A DNA stretch of 64,000 nt, taken from positions 62,001-126,000 of the forward strand of contig NZ_JAFFQD010000007.1 of assembly GCF_016918565.1 (NCBI RefSeq), given 5' to 3'. The position numbers and the translations under genes are program-made. Of this stretch, positions 1-9,248 are shown in pieces. A model generated the notes under the pieces. It searched no databases, was not told where the DNA came from, and saw only the letters and a list, made by a program, of their open reading frames with translations. The stretch comes from Desulfogranum marinum (GTDB lineage Bacteria > Desulfobacterota > Desulfobulbia > Desulfobulbales > Desulfobulbaceae). Position 1 is the first letter of the stretch. Each line of letters starts with the position of its first letter.

Positions 1-1724
1 GTGGCAAGGATACCCGAACTGTTCTCCCCCTTGCCACAGCCTTTGCCAGCAAGGCCGTTGCCGAAGGGCATGTCTGCCTGCCACTCAACCAGTTAACCCA
101 ATCAATCAATCGGTTGAAGCTCTTCCCTCAAACAACTCCAGCCAAAATCAAAGCAGCGCTGATGGCCACTGCAGTTGTCGGTACACCAGAGGCAGCAGCA
201 CCACTGATCCTGGATGGACATGGCAATCTGTACCTCCACCGCTATCTCTTGTATGAAAATACCATTACCCATCATCTGCAGCAGCGCTGTCATCTTGTTG
301 ACCAGATTGACCTGAACAAAGCACAGCAGACCATCCAAACACTTTTCCCCGCCACCCAACCGAATACAGCCCCTGACTGGCAGTGCGCTGCAGTAGCGCT
401 TAGCCTGATCAAGCACCTGCTTGTAGTATCAGGAGGACCAGGCACAGGCAAAACATACACCGCAGCACGTATACTGGCCGCACAGGCAGCTCTGCATCCA
501 GGCTCCACCCGGATAAGCCTGGCAGCACCAACCGGAAAAGCTGCAGCCAGATTGAAGGAATCACTCCTGCAGGCGAAAAAAAGTCTTCCTCAGCATCTTG
601 CGGTAAACTTTCCAGAAGAAGCACTTACCCTGCACAGACTGCTCAAATACCATCATCACTCTGGCAGGTTTCGGCATAATAAACATAATCAGCTCCACCT
701 GGATCTGCTGCTCATTGACGAGGCATCGATGATCGACATCCCCCTTATGGCAGCTGTACTTGATGCCCTTCCGCCTACCTGCAGACTAATCCTCTTCGGC
801 GACAAGGATCAATTGGCTTCAGTGGAGGCAGGCAACCTGTTTGCCGATATATGTGGTCCGAAAACGCCCGCCTGGTCGGAAGAAATCAAACAACTCCTGG
901 TGGCGATAACCGGTCAAAACCACAAGGCATCGTCCATGGCCACGCCCATGGACGACTGTCTGGTCCAGCTGCAGCAAAGTCATCGTTTCGATGCTTCCTC
1001 AGGAATCGGTACACTTGCATCCGCTATCAACAGACAGAATACAACCATAATCGATAGATGCTGTACCGCAGAGTATGGCGACCTGGACATACAGCTTGTT
1101 GAGCAGCAAGACTCAGATACTCAGGCTCCACATCTGCAACAGTTTGTCCTCCGTCACTTTTCCCCTCTGTTCACAGCAAAGACACCAGAGGATGCCCTGG
1201 CCCACTTTAATCACGCCCGAATTCTTTGTGCTCTCCATAAGGGAAAACAAGGGGTTGAGACGCTCAATTACGAGGTAGAATCGATTTTATATCAGCACAA
1301 ATGTATTACGCCTGAGGGAGGCGATTATGCAGGCCGCCCGGTCATGATCCTCAAAAATGACTACGCCCTGGGGCTTTTCAATGGAGATACAGGTATACTC
1401 TGGCCGGATTCGACAGGCGAACTGTACGGCTGGTTTCCGCAGCCGGATGGAACATTACGTAATTTTTCGCGCTTACGGCTACCGCAACATCAAACAGGGT
1501 ATGCCATTACTATTCATAAATCCCAAGGTTCTGAGTTTGACAATGTGCTGCTGGTGCTTCCAAACGTTGACACTCCACTCTTGACCAAAGAGATGCTCTA
1601 TACCGGGATAACGCGCGCACGAAAAAGCCTCACCATCCAAACAAACCTGGAGCTCCTGAAAGTCGCTGTTCTTCGTCCTGCCATTCGTTTTTCAGGCCTG
1701 CACAAAAAACTACATCACCCCTGA
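1..1724 (+). CDS. recD: RecD-like exodeoxyribonuclease V alpha subunit (5' end outside window)
   Basis: ATP-dependent 5'-3' helicase subunit of RecBCD, acting in double-strand break repair. The reading frame (codons from base 3) is open to the left edge, and the first residues in the window (LATAFASKAVAEGHVCLPL) resemble the RecD N-terminal region, so the gene begins upstream and the TTG at 114 is not the start. Superfamily 1 helicase motifs are visible in order: Walker A GGPGTGKT (about base 430), Walker B LLIDEAS (about 710), the GDKDQL motif III (about 800), ITIHKSQGSEFD (about 1505) and YTGITRAR (about 1600). The frame is intact through the stop at 1724. A RecD2 helicase is the alternative, but the N-terminus fits RecD. 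No recB or recC is visible because they would lie upstream. Confidence 0.9.
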   Translation, partial: GKDTRTVLPLATAFASKAVAEGHVCLPLNQLTQSINRLKLFPQTTPAKIKAALMATAVVGTPEAAAPLILDGHGNLYLHRYLLYENTITHHLQQRCHLVDQIDLNKAQQTIQTLFPATQPNTAPDWQCAAVALSLIKHLLVVSGGPGTGKTYTAARILAAQAALHPGSTRISLAAPTGKAAARLKESLLQAKKSLPQHLAVNFPEEALTLHRLLKYHHHSGRFRHNKHNQLHLDLLLIDEASMIDIPLMAAVLDALPPTCRLILFGDKDQLASVEAGNLFADICGPKTPAWSEEIKQLLVAITGQNHKASSMATPMDDCLVQLQQSHRFDASSGIGTLASAINRQNTTIIDRCCTAEYGDLDIQLVEQQDSDTQAPHLQQFVLRHFSPLFTAKTPEDALAHFNHARILCALHKGKQGVETLNYEVESILYQHKCITPEGGDYAGRPVMILKNDYALGLFNGDTGILWPDSTGELYGWFPQPDGTLRNFSRLRLPQHQTGYAITIHKSQGSEFDNVLLVLPNVDTPLLTKEMLYTGITRARKSLTIQTNLELLKVAVLRPAIRFSGLHKKLHHP

Positions 1725-2066
1725 CTCTTCTTTTTCTTTTAACCCAAATTTCTCATGAGCATCTTGTCATTTTCAGAAAAAACTATTAATTTCAAACTGA
1801 TGCTTTTAAAAACGAATCAGATATAAAATTAATCAAACTACTCACCAAAGGTCGGTCCAGGCGGTACCATCTTCTTCAGTATTTTGACAGTAAAAGGTAA
1901 ACGTAGACTCCGGTGGCCCACTATGATTTACTACTAAAAACATTGAACCCGGCACCGCCTGAACTGATAAAAAATCCGGGTAGCATTGGTTTTTACTTCC
2001 AATTCGTCGTACTTTTATTTGCACTCATCACTTTCCATCAACCTCCTCTTCGCCGGTCAACAGAAT
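1725..2066. other. Intergenic region with a transposon-end-like repeat
   Basis: No convincing gene. Bases 1741-1758 (AACCCAAATTTCTCATGA) match the terminal inverted repeats of the 250-bp element at 7148-7397. A second short match, GTAGACTCCG.TGG near 1906, also occurs inside that element at about 7210, so this gap probably holds a decayed relative of it. A minus-strand ORF over 1842-2024 has no recognisable homology and is treated as spurious. Confidence 0.5.
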
Positions 2067-2984
2067 ATGGACATCAGAAAACTCGAAGTATTTTGCAAAG
2101 TCGTTGAGTATAAGAGTTTTACCAAGGCATCCCAATGGGCAATGATCTCCCAGCCCACTGTCAGCGAACATATTCGAAACCTTGAGGAACAATTGGGACA
2201 AAAACTCTTTGACCGGCTTGGCAGGCATGTCGAAGCAACACCAGTTGGTCAGTTATTTTACTCCTATGCACTGAAAATTATTCGCCTCCAGCAAGCATCA
2301 TTAGAGGCCATCGAAGAGTTCAGCGGTCATCTCAAAGGACGCATCATTATTGGGGCCAGCACAATCCCCGGGACCTACATTCTTCCCTGCTCTCTTGCTG
2401 CTTTTCTCGCAACCTACAGTGAGGTGAAAGTGGATATCAATATTGCCAACTCAAAAAGCATTGCGCAAAAAGTTATCGAAGGCACGTATGATATAGGCAT
2501 TATCGGCGCTGCCTGGAACGATAAAGCCCTTGACTGGCATGCACTCTATATGGACGAGCTGCTCATCATCGTCCCGGCCAATTCTCCACTTGCCCAGAAG
2601 AAAAACGTCCCAGTTGCAGAAATACTGCAGCATCCTTTTATTCACCGTGAACAAGGATCCGGGACCCGCAAAGTGGTGGCCAAGATTTTAGAAAATAAAG
2701 GGCTCAAGGAAAAAAATGTTTTCGAAATCGCGACTATCGGCTCAACGGCTGCTGTCAAAGAGGCTGTTAAGGCAGGGCTTGGCATATCCATTCTCTCCAA
2801 AAAAGCAGTAGCCGAAGAAATCAAGAATGGAACCCTTGTCGGGCTGACGCTTGATAACGAGCCCATGGAACGTCCCTTTTACCTGATTCAAAGAAAAAAC
2901 AGAGAACTCACTCCCATAGCAGCGGCTTTCACTACCTTTTTAATAAAAAAATTACCCAAACAATCAAGTCGCCTAAAAGAGTAA
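2067..2984 (+). CDS. LysR-family regulator, selenium-metabolism-associated type
   Basis: Predicted 305-aa DNA-binding transcriptional regulator. The start is placed at ATG 2067 (MDIRKLEVFCKVVEYKSF), because LysR proteins begin directly with this helix-turn-helix segment and a longer frame from 1986 would add an unusual 27-aa leader. The winged helix (SQPTVSEHIRNLEEQLGQ) spans about residues 20-55. A periplasmic-binding-protein-like effector domain follows to the end. The N-terminal MDIRKLEVFCKVVE signature is typical of the Desulfobacterota subgroup annotated as selenium-metabolism-associated LysR regulators. That subgroup label is from memory of the family. The nearest selenium-linked gene here, yedF, is 22 kb away. 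It is transcribed alone and its target is unknown. Confidence 0.85.
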   Translation: MDIRKLEVFCKVVEYKSFTKASQWAMISQPTVSEHIRNLEEQLGQKLFDRLGRHVEATPVGQLFYSYALKIIRLQQASLEAIEEFSGHLKGRIIIGASTIPGTYILPCSLAAFLATYSEVKVDINIANSKSIAQKVIEGTYDIGIIGAAWNDKALDWHALYMDELLIIVPANSPLAQKKNVPVAEILQHPFIHREQGSGTRKVVAKILENKGLKEKNVFEIATIGSTAAVKEAVKAGLGISILSKKAVAEEIKNGTLVGLTLDNEPMERPFYLIQRKNRELTPIAAAFTTFLIKKLPKQSSRLKE

Positions 2985-3110
2985 AAGAAGCCTGACAACC
3001 TTTATCAGATTGCCAGGCATGTCATTGCAAACCCTATCACCCAACATATCAATCCGGATTTCTCCAGGTTAAATGGCAATGATACCCAATGCCCGCCCTT
3101 AATAAAAGGA

Positions 3111-4829
3111 TCAGACCTTAAACTCGCTGATCATGGAGCGTAGTTCACTTGCCAGTTGCCCCAGGCGCGCTGCACGACGGTTCATCTCATTGCTTTGCTG
3201 CGCAACTTCACCGGAGTTGCTGCTTACCGTCTGAATATCCTTGGCCACCTCATCTGCAACCACAGAACTCTGACCAACATTTTCCGTGACCTCCTGAATG
3301 CCAAGGGTTGCCTGAGAAATATTTTCGGCAATTTCTACCGTTGTCTGGTTCTGTTCTTCAACAGCACTGACAATCACCTGGACCGTTTCATTAACTTCGT
3401 TAATAACGCTGGTGATTTGTCCAATTTGGCCGATGGTTTCCGATGTAGAGGTTTGAATATTATTTATCTGATTTCGAATTTCTTCGGTTGCTATAGCCGT
3501 TTGATGAGCCAGGTCTTTAATCTCATTGGCTACCACAGCAAATCCTTTGCCGGCCTCTCCTGCACGTGCAGCTTCTATGGTTGCATTAAGAGCGAGCAAG
3601 TTGGTTTGTTCCGATATCTCTGTGATGGTCTCCGTCACCTTGCCGATTGTTGAAGCTGCTCCCCCAAGCTCATTCACCTTGGCAGAGGCCGACTCGGCTT
3701 CCTTCACCGCAATGGTAGTAATCCGTTGCGCATTTTCTGTATTTTTTACAATATCGGCAAGTGTACGTGCCATCCCTTCTGTTGCTTCTGCTACAAGGCT
3801 GATATTGGTAGAGGCTTCTTCGGTTGCGGCTGCTACGGAATTCATATTTGCACTCATCTCTTCTGCCGCAGCGGCAACGCTCATGGAGCGCGATTTCATC
3901 TCATCGCTACCGCTTGATAAATCATCTGCAGCGTGATTGAGTTCCGACGAATTCTCTTCAAGATGATCTGCCGACTGTGAGATACCCTGCATTACCCCCT
4001 GCAGTTCTTTTTTCATCTCACCCAGTTCCCGGTTAATGGTGCCGAATTCATCCTTACTCATCACCTGCATGGAACCTGTCAAATCTTTACCTACCACTTT
4101 ACTGATTTCACTGGAGGTTGATCGTAACGGTTTAAGTACGTGGCGATCAAGCAATAACCATGTTACCAGGGAACAAAAGAGAATAATCCCCAAAGTCCAG
4201 ATTATGATAGAAACAGTCGTGCTTCTTACCTCCTTATTAACAGCATCCAAAGAACTGATAATTTCGAAAGCTCCATGAATTTCACCGACCTTCCACCCTT
4301 CCAAAGTACCTCCGGTGGGATCTTTGCTCCCCTTCGGGTCTCCATGGCAGAACAAACATTCCTTGGTGAGTTTAATCGGTTTGAAATAACGGATTTCATT
4401 GTCAGTGATAATGATCTTGTCTTTGAGATTTTTTGCCTTGATCTCTTCGAGGATAGCCAGTTCATAAGGAGTTGGCTCATTGTTTGAATTTCGGGGACTC
4501 ACTTTGGGGACCCGAAAGGTATAGCCTGACTTTTCAGCATTAACCGCTGCTGCTTGGATAGCGGTCACCACCGGGACAGCCTGGATCACCTTGTTCGGTG
4601 GAATCTCTGCAAAAGGTTTGATGACGCCCATGTCGAGTTTTTTCGACATTTCGTTTCTCGTCGCCTCGGCCATAAGTACAATGGCCTTACTTTTGTCGAC
4701 AACAGTACGTTCTGCACTGGATCGAATATCGGCTGTCCGTTGTGCAGCAAGGACTACAGCAATAAGTATGGGACCGGTAAGGGCCAGAACCAACATTTTC
4801 CACTTGATAGAGAGATCACGGAATTTCAC
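3111..4829 (-). CDS. Methyl-accepting chemotaxis protein with c-haem (DUF3365) sensor domain
   Basis: 572-aa membrane receptor. The start is taken as GTG 4829, which has AAGGA about 7 nt upstream. An in-frame start at 4901 would add an untypical 24-aa leader. Order of parts: TM1 (about residues 12-30), a periplasmic Tll0287-like/DUF3365 domain carrying a CLFCH haem c motif (about 158-162), TM2 (about 205-227), HAMP, then a long coiled-coil MCP signalling domain with the conserved hairpin tip ([20 protein letters not shown]). The CxxCH motif in this domain family binds haem and is used for redox or gas sensing. The stimulus is inference. Divergent from the ADP-ribosylglycohydrolase gene. No che genes are nearby. 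Confidence 0.9.
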   Translation of the reverse strand: MKFRDLSIKWKMLVLALTGPILIAVVLAAQRTADIRSSAERTVVDKSKAIVLMAEATRNEMSKKLDMGVIKPFAEIPPNKVIQAVPVVTAIQAAAVNAEKSGYTFRVPKVSPRNSNNEPTPYELAILEEIKAKNLKDKIIITDNEIRYFKPIKLTKECLFCHGDPKGSKDPTGGTLEGWKVGEIHGAFEIISSLDAVNKEVRSTTVSIIIWTLGIILFCSLVTWLLLDRHVLKPLRSTSSEISKVVGKDLTGSMQVMSKDEFGTINRELGEMKKELQGVMQGISQSADHLEENSSELNHAADDLSSGSDEMKSRSMSVAAAAEEMSANMNSVAAATEEASTNISLVAEATEGMARTLADIVKNTENAQRITTIAVKEAESASAKVNELGGAASTIGKVTETITEISEQTNLLALNATIEAARAGEAGKGFAVVANEIKDLAHQTAIATEEIRNQINNIQTSTSETIGQIGQITSVINEVNETVQVIVSAVEEQNQTTVEIAENISQATLGIQEVTENVGQSSVVADEVAKDIQTVSSNSGEVAQQSNEMNRRAARLGQLASELRSMISEFKV

Positions 4830-5039
4830 AGGATTATCCTTAGCAAAAATATTGAAAAAAAATGGAACTGTTAGTTGAAGTAAATCACTTACACCAACCA
4901 CAGGTCAAAAATAAAACGCTTCTTTCAAGAATACTCTTCCCCGTCATCCTCATATTTGACAATTCTTTAGAGCAGTCCTATTTGTTTCTCCATAGATCAT
5001 ATCTAATGACTGACACCGCATATGCCCATGGAGAACATT

Positions 5040-5951
5040 ATGAATGAAAAAGCTGCTTCAATGGTACTGGCCTCTTTTACCGCTGACTCTCTTGCCCTGG
5101 GAGCTCACTGGATATATGATACCAATGAAATCACCAGCCAGTTCGGTTTGGTAGATAAGCTCATCGCTCCGCTGCCCACTTCTTATCACCAGCACAAGCA
5201 GCAAGGCGATTTTACCCATTACGGTGACCAGGCATTTACATTGCTCACCTCTCTTTCCCAACACAACGGATTTGACCTGCAGGCATTTTCTACTCTTTGG
5301 CAGCAGCTCTTTGCCGATTACAATGGTTATATAGATACGGCTACAAAAACCACCCTGGCAAATCTGCAAAAAAATGGTGTTCCTGAGTCATGTGGCTCCT
5401 CTTCCACGGATCTTGGCGGGGCAGCAAGGATCGCCCCCCTTGTTTTCTGGTATCAAAACGACCAAGAACATCTGGTAGAGGCAGCTACCCAGCAAACAAG
5501 TATGACCCACAATCATCCGGCAACTATTAGCGGTGCTGTTTTCATTGCCCGGTCGGCGTATAACATTCTTCACGGCTTATCGCCTGTGGCAGCCATGGAA
5601 GAAGCGCTTAACGAGGGAGTAAATGACCTTGATCTTGACAACCGTATTCGGTCCGCTCTGGATACCCAAGGGAAGGAAACGGAAAAAGTTATAAAGGATT
5701 TCGGCCAAGCCTGTACAATCGCCTCTGCCCTTCCCGGCGCAGTGCATCTCGTAGTAAAATATGAAAACGATCTACAGGCGGCACTTATCGCCAATGTCAT
5801 GGCAGGAGGGGATTCTGCCGCACGTGGACTTACAGCAGGGATGCTCTTGGGCGCCTACTTGGGGAGTCAGGCCATCCCGAACGAATGGCTAACAGGTTTG
5901 AATAAACACCAACAGCTCTTATCGCTACTCAAGCAGGAAAAGAGGGGTTAA
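5040..5951 (+). CDS. ADP-ribosylglycohydrolase family protein
   Basis: 303-aa predicted cytoplasmic hydrolase of the DraG/ADP-ribosylglycohydrolase family, which removes ADP-ribose from proteins or nucleotides using two metal ions. Family features seen: an N-terminal FTADSLALGAHWIYD segment (the usual GDALG region), NHPATISGAVFIAR in the middle, and GGDSAARG near residue 260 in place of the canonical GGDTDT motif. The changed aspartates make catalysis uncertain, and a substrate other than ADP-ribosylarginine is possible. Start ATG 5040 is preceded by GGAG at 5030. No ADP-ribosyltransferase or nitrogenase gene is adjacent, so the physiological target cannot be named. Confidence 0.8.
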   Translation: MNEKAASMVLASFTADSLALGAHWIYDTNEITSQFGLVDKLIAPLPTSYHQHKQQGDFTHYGDQAFTLLTSLSQHNGFDLQAFSTLWQQLFADYNGYIDTATKTTLANLQKNGVPESCGSSSTDLGGAARIAPLVFWYQNDQEHLVEAATQQTSMTHNHPATISGAVFIARSAYNILHGLSPVAAMEEALNEGVNDLDLDNRIRSALDTQGKETEKVIKDFGQACTIASALPGAVHLVVKYENDLQAALIANVMAGGDSAARGLTAGMLLGAYLGSQAIPNEWLTGLNKHQQLLSLLKQEKRG

Positions 5952-6539
5952 CAGCCCTTTCTCCAACAGGCAAAAAATGATGCAAATAGGTTGAGGTATC
6001 CCCGCTTATCCACTATCTTAGTTTCGGCTTATATAATAAAATAGGGTGGCTTTTTATGCGTGGGGGGAAGTTTTATTTCAGCAGTCTGCGCATCTTGTTT
6101 CGTTGTTCAAAAAGGGCTGCTCATTACTATATTTTTCAACTCTTTTTCTCTATACCCATGAAGAATATCCAACACCTAATGACATGGTTTTGAAAAAAAC
6201 GGCAGAACCGGTGGGCTGAAAGTGATCTACCAGCGTATGGAGCCCTCCGAAAACCACGCCCATTTTGCAGGTTCCGGTGATTAACATTGCCATTTCCAAT
6301 GTGACACCATAAGAAGAGAGGAATACCGATTTTTTACCGGCAGACACTGAATGCCATGCACCTTCCGGACAATCGGAAAAACATTGGTCAGACTCATCGA
6401 CAAAATCCAGCTATTCATGAGAACTGTTCGGTGGTCGTTCATATAAACAATCTAACAGCAAGGATCAGTTCTTGTTCAAACCACCTTGCTAAACACACTA
6501 GTAATCTTATTGCACTGCCCAACAACTAAGGAGAAAAAC
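5952..6539. other. Gene-free stretch upstream of rubrerythrin
   Basis: About 590 bp with no ORF that resembles a known protein. A 65-codon minus-strand ORF (6150-6347) lacks a ribosome binding site and a recognisable family. The distal part presumably carries the rubrerythrin promoter. No clear operator was identified. Confidence 0.4.
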
Positions 6540-7115
6540 ATGACAAAACTCAAAGGAACACAAACTGAAAAAAACATTCTCACTGCCTTTTGCGGCGAAT
6601 CACAGGCAAGAAACCGTTATACCTACTTTGCTTCCGTGGCCAAAAAAGAAGGTTATGTTCAAATTTCATCTATTTTCGAAGAAACCGCCAACCAGGAAAA
6701 AGAACATGCCAAACGGCTGTTTAAACTCCTTGAGGGCGGAGAGGTCGAAATTAATGCGGCCTTCCCTGCTGGGGTAATCGGTACAACTGCAGAAAACCTG
6801 ACTGAAGCGGCCCAAGGGGAGAACTACGAGCATACTGTTATGTATCCCGAATTCGCGGCAACGGCTAAAGAGGAGGGTTTCCCCGATATCGCATCCATTT
6901 TTATGGCAATTGCCGTTGCCGAAAAGCAGCATGAAAAAAGATACCAGGACCTGAGAGCCAATATAGACAATGGTATCGTCTTTTCACGGCAGGAAAAGGT
7001 CACCTGGCGCTGCCGCAACTGTGGATACCTTCATACCGGCAACGATGCTCCAGAGGTTTGTCCGGCCTGTGATCACCCACAGGCTCACTTTGAGCTGCTC
7101 GGAGAAAACTGGTAG
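6540..7115 (+). CDS. rbr: Rubrerythrin
   Basis: 191-aa non-haem di-iron peroxidase that reduces H2O2 with electrons from rubredoxin or NADH, protecting strict anaerobes from oxidative stress. The start at ATG 6540 has an AAGGAG site 8 nt upstream. The N-terminal four-helix bundle supplies di-iron ligands ([42 protein letters not shown]). The C-terminal rubredoxin-like domain has the two CxxC knuckles CRNCGY and CPACDHP. Length and motifs are complete. The next gene is the peroxidase tpx, 635 bp downstream on the same strand, so two peroxide-defence genes sit together although probably in separate transcripts. Confidence 0.95.
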   Translation: MTKLKGTQTEKNILTAFCGESQARNRYTYFASVAKKEGYVQISSIFEETANQEKEHAKRLFKLLEGGEVEINAAFPAGVIGTTAENLTEAAQGENYEHTVMYPEFAATAKEEGFPDIASIFMAIAVAEKQHEKRYQDLRANIDNGIVFSRQEKVTWRCRNCGYLHTGNDAPEVCPACDHPQAHFELLGENW

Positions 7116-7147
7116 TTTGTAAAAATACTATCTTTTGGTGGGTCTTT

Positions 7148-7397
7148 AACCCGGATTTCTCATCAATAAAGTTTTTCACAGGGTAAGGCACAAGCCGCGC
7201 AGCAGGTAAGGTAGACTCCGATGGTAAACTACCGCAAGTGGCTTGTAACGTAAATCCTGCGGAAAAATCTATTGACCCAAAGGGGGAACTTTTTGATTAA
7301 AAACAAAAAACACACTGTTAATAGTACAAATTGTATTTTATTTAACAATATCAATTAATTGAGCTTGAAACCAAAAAGTTCATGAGAAATTTGGGTT
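7148..7397. repeat. MITE-like element with terminal inverted repeats
   Basis: About 250 bp bounded by AACCCGGATTTCTCATCAA (7148-7166) and its near reverse complement TTCATGAGAAATTTGGGTT (7379-7397). It contains no transposase ORF. Part of the interior (7281 onward, GGGGGAACTTTTTGATT) recurs in reverse orientation at 8529-8615, and the end sequence recurs at 1741-1758. This indicates a dispersed family in this genome, best explained as a non-autonomous transposable element. The parent IS family was not identified. Confidence 0.6.
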
Positions 7398-7621
7398 ACC
7401 GCTGATCTCCGTCCAGGAGATCAGCGTGTGGTTATAAAACAAATAGCTTCGCCTTCATCTCTACCTGTCACTGTTCAGCAACGTTAAGCAAGGTGACTTT
7501 CATAGTCACCCTTTTCAGGGTTTGATCATATTTTACATTACATAGCGATGAGTTTTCTTTGCTCATAATTTTAAGGCGTTATCTTTTTTTAAAAAAATTA
7601 CGCCAACACTTTACAGCTTAA

Positions 7622-7659
7622 AGAGAATGATTACTCTATGCAACAAATTATGATTCTCA
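7622..7659. promoter_or_regulatory. Imperfect inverted repeat upstream of tpx, possible Fur/PerR-type operator
   Basis: GAGAATGATTACTCT followed about 11 nt later by AATTATGATTCTC. The arms GAGAATgAT and ATgATTCTC are inverted copies resembling the NAT.AT hexamers of Fur-family operators. It lies about 100 bp before the tpx start. This is motif resemblance only. Confidence 0.25.
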
Positions 7660-7750
7660 ACAAGAACATACTACTGTATACATCAGCAGTATATTGAGAA
7701 CGTTTTTCTTGCTTTTTCATTTCATATAAACACAATCAAGGAGACCTATC

Positions 7751-8251
7751 ATGGCCCAGATCACCTTACAGGGTAACGCTATTGAAACCGTCGGCAACCT
7801 TCCCGCACAGGGGGCTGCAGCACCGGCCTTTACTCTTGTAAAAACAGACCTGTCGGACGTTTCTCTCAGCGATTTCAGTGGCAAAAAGGTAGTACTCAAC
7901 ATCTTTCCAAGCATCGACACATCCGTCTGTGCCGCTTCTGTAAGACGCTTCAACGAGATTGCTTCTCAAAACGACAATACTGTTGTTCTCTGCGTATCTG
8001 CCGACCTTCCTTTTGCTCACCAAAGATTCTGTGAGGTTGACGGACTTGATAATGTCGTACCTGTTTCTGTTTTTCGTTCACCTGCTTTTGGCAACGATTA
8101 CGGTGTTACCATTACAACCGGTCCCATTGCAGGTCTGCTCTCGCGGGCTGTTGTTGTAGTCGACGAAAAAGGCGATGTAGCATACTCGGAGCAAGTAGCT
8201 GAGATTACAGAAGAACCAAATTATGACGCTGCCCTTGCAGCACTTGGTTAA
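7751..8251 (+). CDS. tpx: Thiol peroxidase (atypical 2-Cys peroxiredoxin)
   Basis: 166-aa thioredoxin-dependent lipid and hydrogen peroxide reductase. The peroxidatic Cys60 lies in [17 protein letters not shown] and the resolving Cys94 in [11 protein letters not shown]. Both are at the spacing found in E. coli Tpx (Cys61/Cys95), and the TSxC active-site pattern is intact. The start ATG 7751 has AAGGAGA 8 nt upstream. It is monocistronic, with a strong terminator just after the stop and a possible Fur-family operator upstream. Confidence 0.95.
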   Translation: MAQITLQGNAIETVGNLPAQGAAAPAFTLVKTDLSDVSLSDFSGKKVVLNIFPSIDTSVCAASVRRFNEIASQNDNTVVLCVSADLPFAHQRFCEVDGLDNVVPVSVFRSPAFGNDYGVTITTGPIAGLLSRAVVVVDEKGDVAYSEQVAEITEEPNYDAALAALG

Positions 8252-8269
8252 TCAATACCGACCTTCCCT

Positions 8270-8324
8270 TTCCGGTCGGCCCGACAAGGGCCGACCGGAA
8301 CGAGGCAAGTTGCCCTTTTTTGCA
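8270..8324 (+). terminator. Rho-independent terminator of tpx
   Basis: A perfect 13-bp stem, TTCCGGTCGGCCC (8270-8282) with GGGCCGACCGGAA (8288-8300), has a 5-nt loop. It is followed by a short second hairpin, GGCAAgTTGCC, and a T6 run ending near 8321. Confidence 0.8.
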
Positions 8325-8528
8325 GGAACACTTTCTCATTCCTGCTCCCCCATCCCTTCCTCAGCTAGAGACCTCTTTCCAAGCACCTACAACCTGCAGA
8401 CTGAGTAAATTTGTCATTCTCCCCGAACGTCGTTACCGATGACGAATTCTTTGCATATCCTATAGATAAAACAGGCCTGATCGCAAGTAACAGCCCTACC
8501 CCGAATCTCTCACGACCCTTTTCACTTT

Positions 8529-8615
8529 AAACCCAAATAATTGATATTATTTATTAAAAAGCAATCCTACAATTAACGGTCTGTTTTTCATTTTCAATCA
8601 AAAAGTTCCCCCCTT
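8529..8615. repeat. Remnant related to the 7148-7397 element
   Basis: In reverse complement this stretch shares GGGGGAACTTTTTGATT and a following AT-rich tract (CAATTATT-like, GTTAAT) with bases 7281-7365. The outer terminal repeats are not recognisable, so it is probably a truncated copy. The rest of the 8325-8753 gap shows no gene. Confidence 0.5.
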
Positions 8616-8753
8616 CGGACTACCTGTGCCCCTAAACTGTCATAGCACGGCCCCCAACCATCGAAATACTCATTTTTTGACATCTTCATTGACATATTCA
8701 GCAGTATTTCTTACTTATTATGCATTATAAAACTGTTTACTCAACCATTTTTC

Positions 8754-9197
8754 ATGAAAATAGATCCGATCAATATAGCCATCATCAATCACCTGAAAGA
8801 TGGCCGGGTGCCCTATAAAACCATTGCTGACAAACTCTCCCTTGCCGAAGGTACCGTACGAACACGCATCAGGAAACTCATTGAGGAAGGAATTCTGTCG
8901 ATCAACGGTCTGGTCAATCCAGAGGCCCTTCCGGACCAACAGGTTGTGATGGTGGGGGTACAGGTAAAAGACATGGATCTGGTCAAAAAAGGAGAAGAAT
9001 TCAGCAAGCTTAAGGGTGTCATCTCTGTCTGCGTTGTTACGGGTCGGTTTGACCTGATAGTAACCGTCATGCTAAGAAATGACTTCGGCCTCCTTGAATT
9101 TTTTACCGAGGAAGTTGCCACCATAAAAAACGTACGGTCTGTTGAGACTTTTGTTGTCTACAAGAGCTTTAATCTCAAAGTACCCTTACCCGGCTGA
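8754..9197 (+). CDS. Lrp/AsnC-family transcriptional regulator
   Basis: 147-aa regulator. The N-terminal winged HTH covers residues 1-50 (INIAIINHLKDGRVPYKTIADKLSLAEGTVRTRIRKLIEEG). It is followed by the RAM effector/oligomerisation domain (GVISVCVVTGRFDLIVTVML), which binds amino acids in this family. It starts at ATG 8754, only 51 bp upstream of the gcvT start, on the same strand. Control of the glycine-cleavage operon by glycine or another amino acid is the natural inference. No strong Shine-Dalgarno is seen. Confidence 0.85.
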   Translation: MKIDPINIAIINHLKDGRVPYKTIADKLSLAEGTVRTRIRKLIEEGILSINGLVNPEALPDQQVVMVGVQVKDMDLVKKGEEFSKLKGVISVCVVTGRFDLIVTVMLRNDFGLLEFFTEEVATIKNVRSVETFVVYKSFNLKVPLPG

Positions 9198-9248
9198 GCT
9201 ACCCTTTGGATAGAACTGTTTGCCACCATTAATCATAAGGAGCTGCAA

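Noticed and set aside
2989-3017. GCCTGaCAA/TTGcCAGGC stem after the LysR gene considered as a terminator
   Set aside because: It contains a mismatch and is not followed by a T run.
3156-3936. Long plus-strand ORFs opposite the chemoreceptor
   Set aside because: The MCP signalling domain on the minus strand is certain. The antisense proteins are Cys/Leu-rich without homology.
9198-9248. Glycine riboswitch before gcvT
   Set aside because: Only 51 bp separate the Lrp gene from gcvT, too short, and no aptamer-like sequence was seen there or upstream of the regulator.
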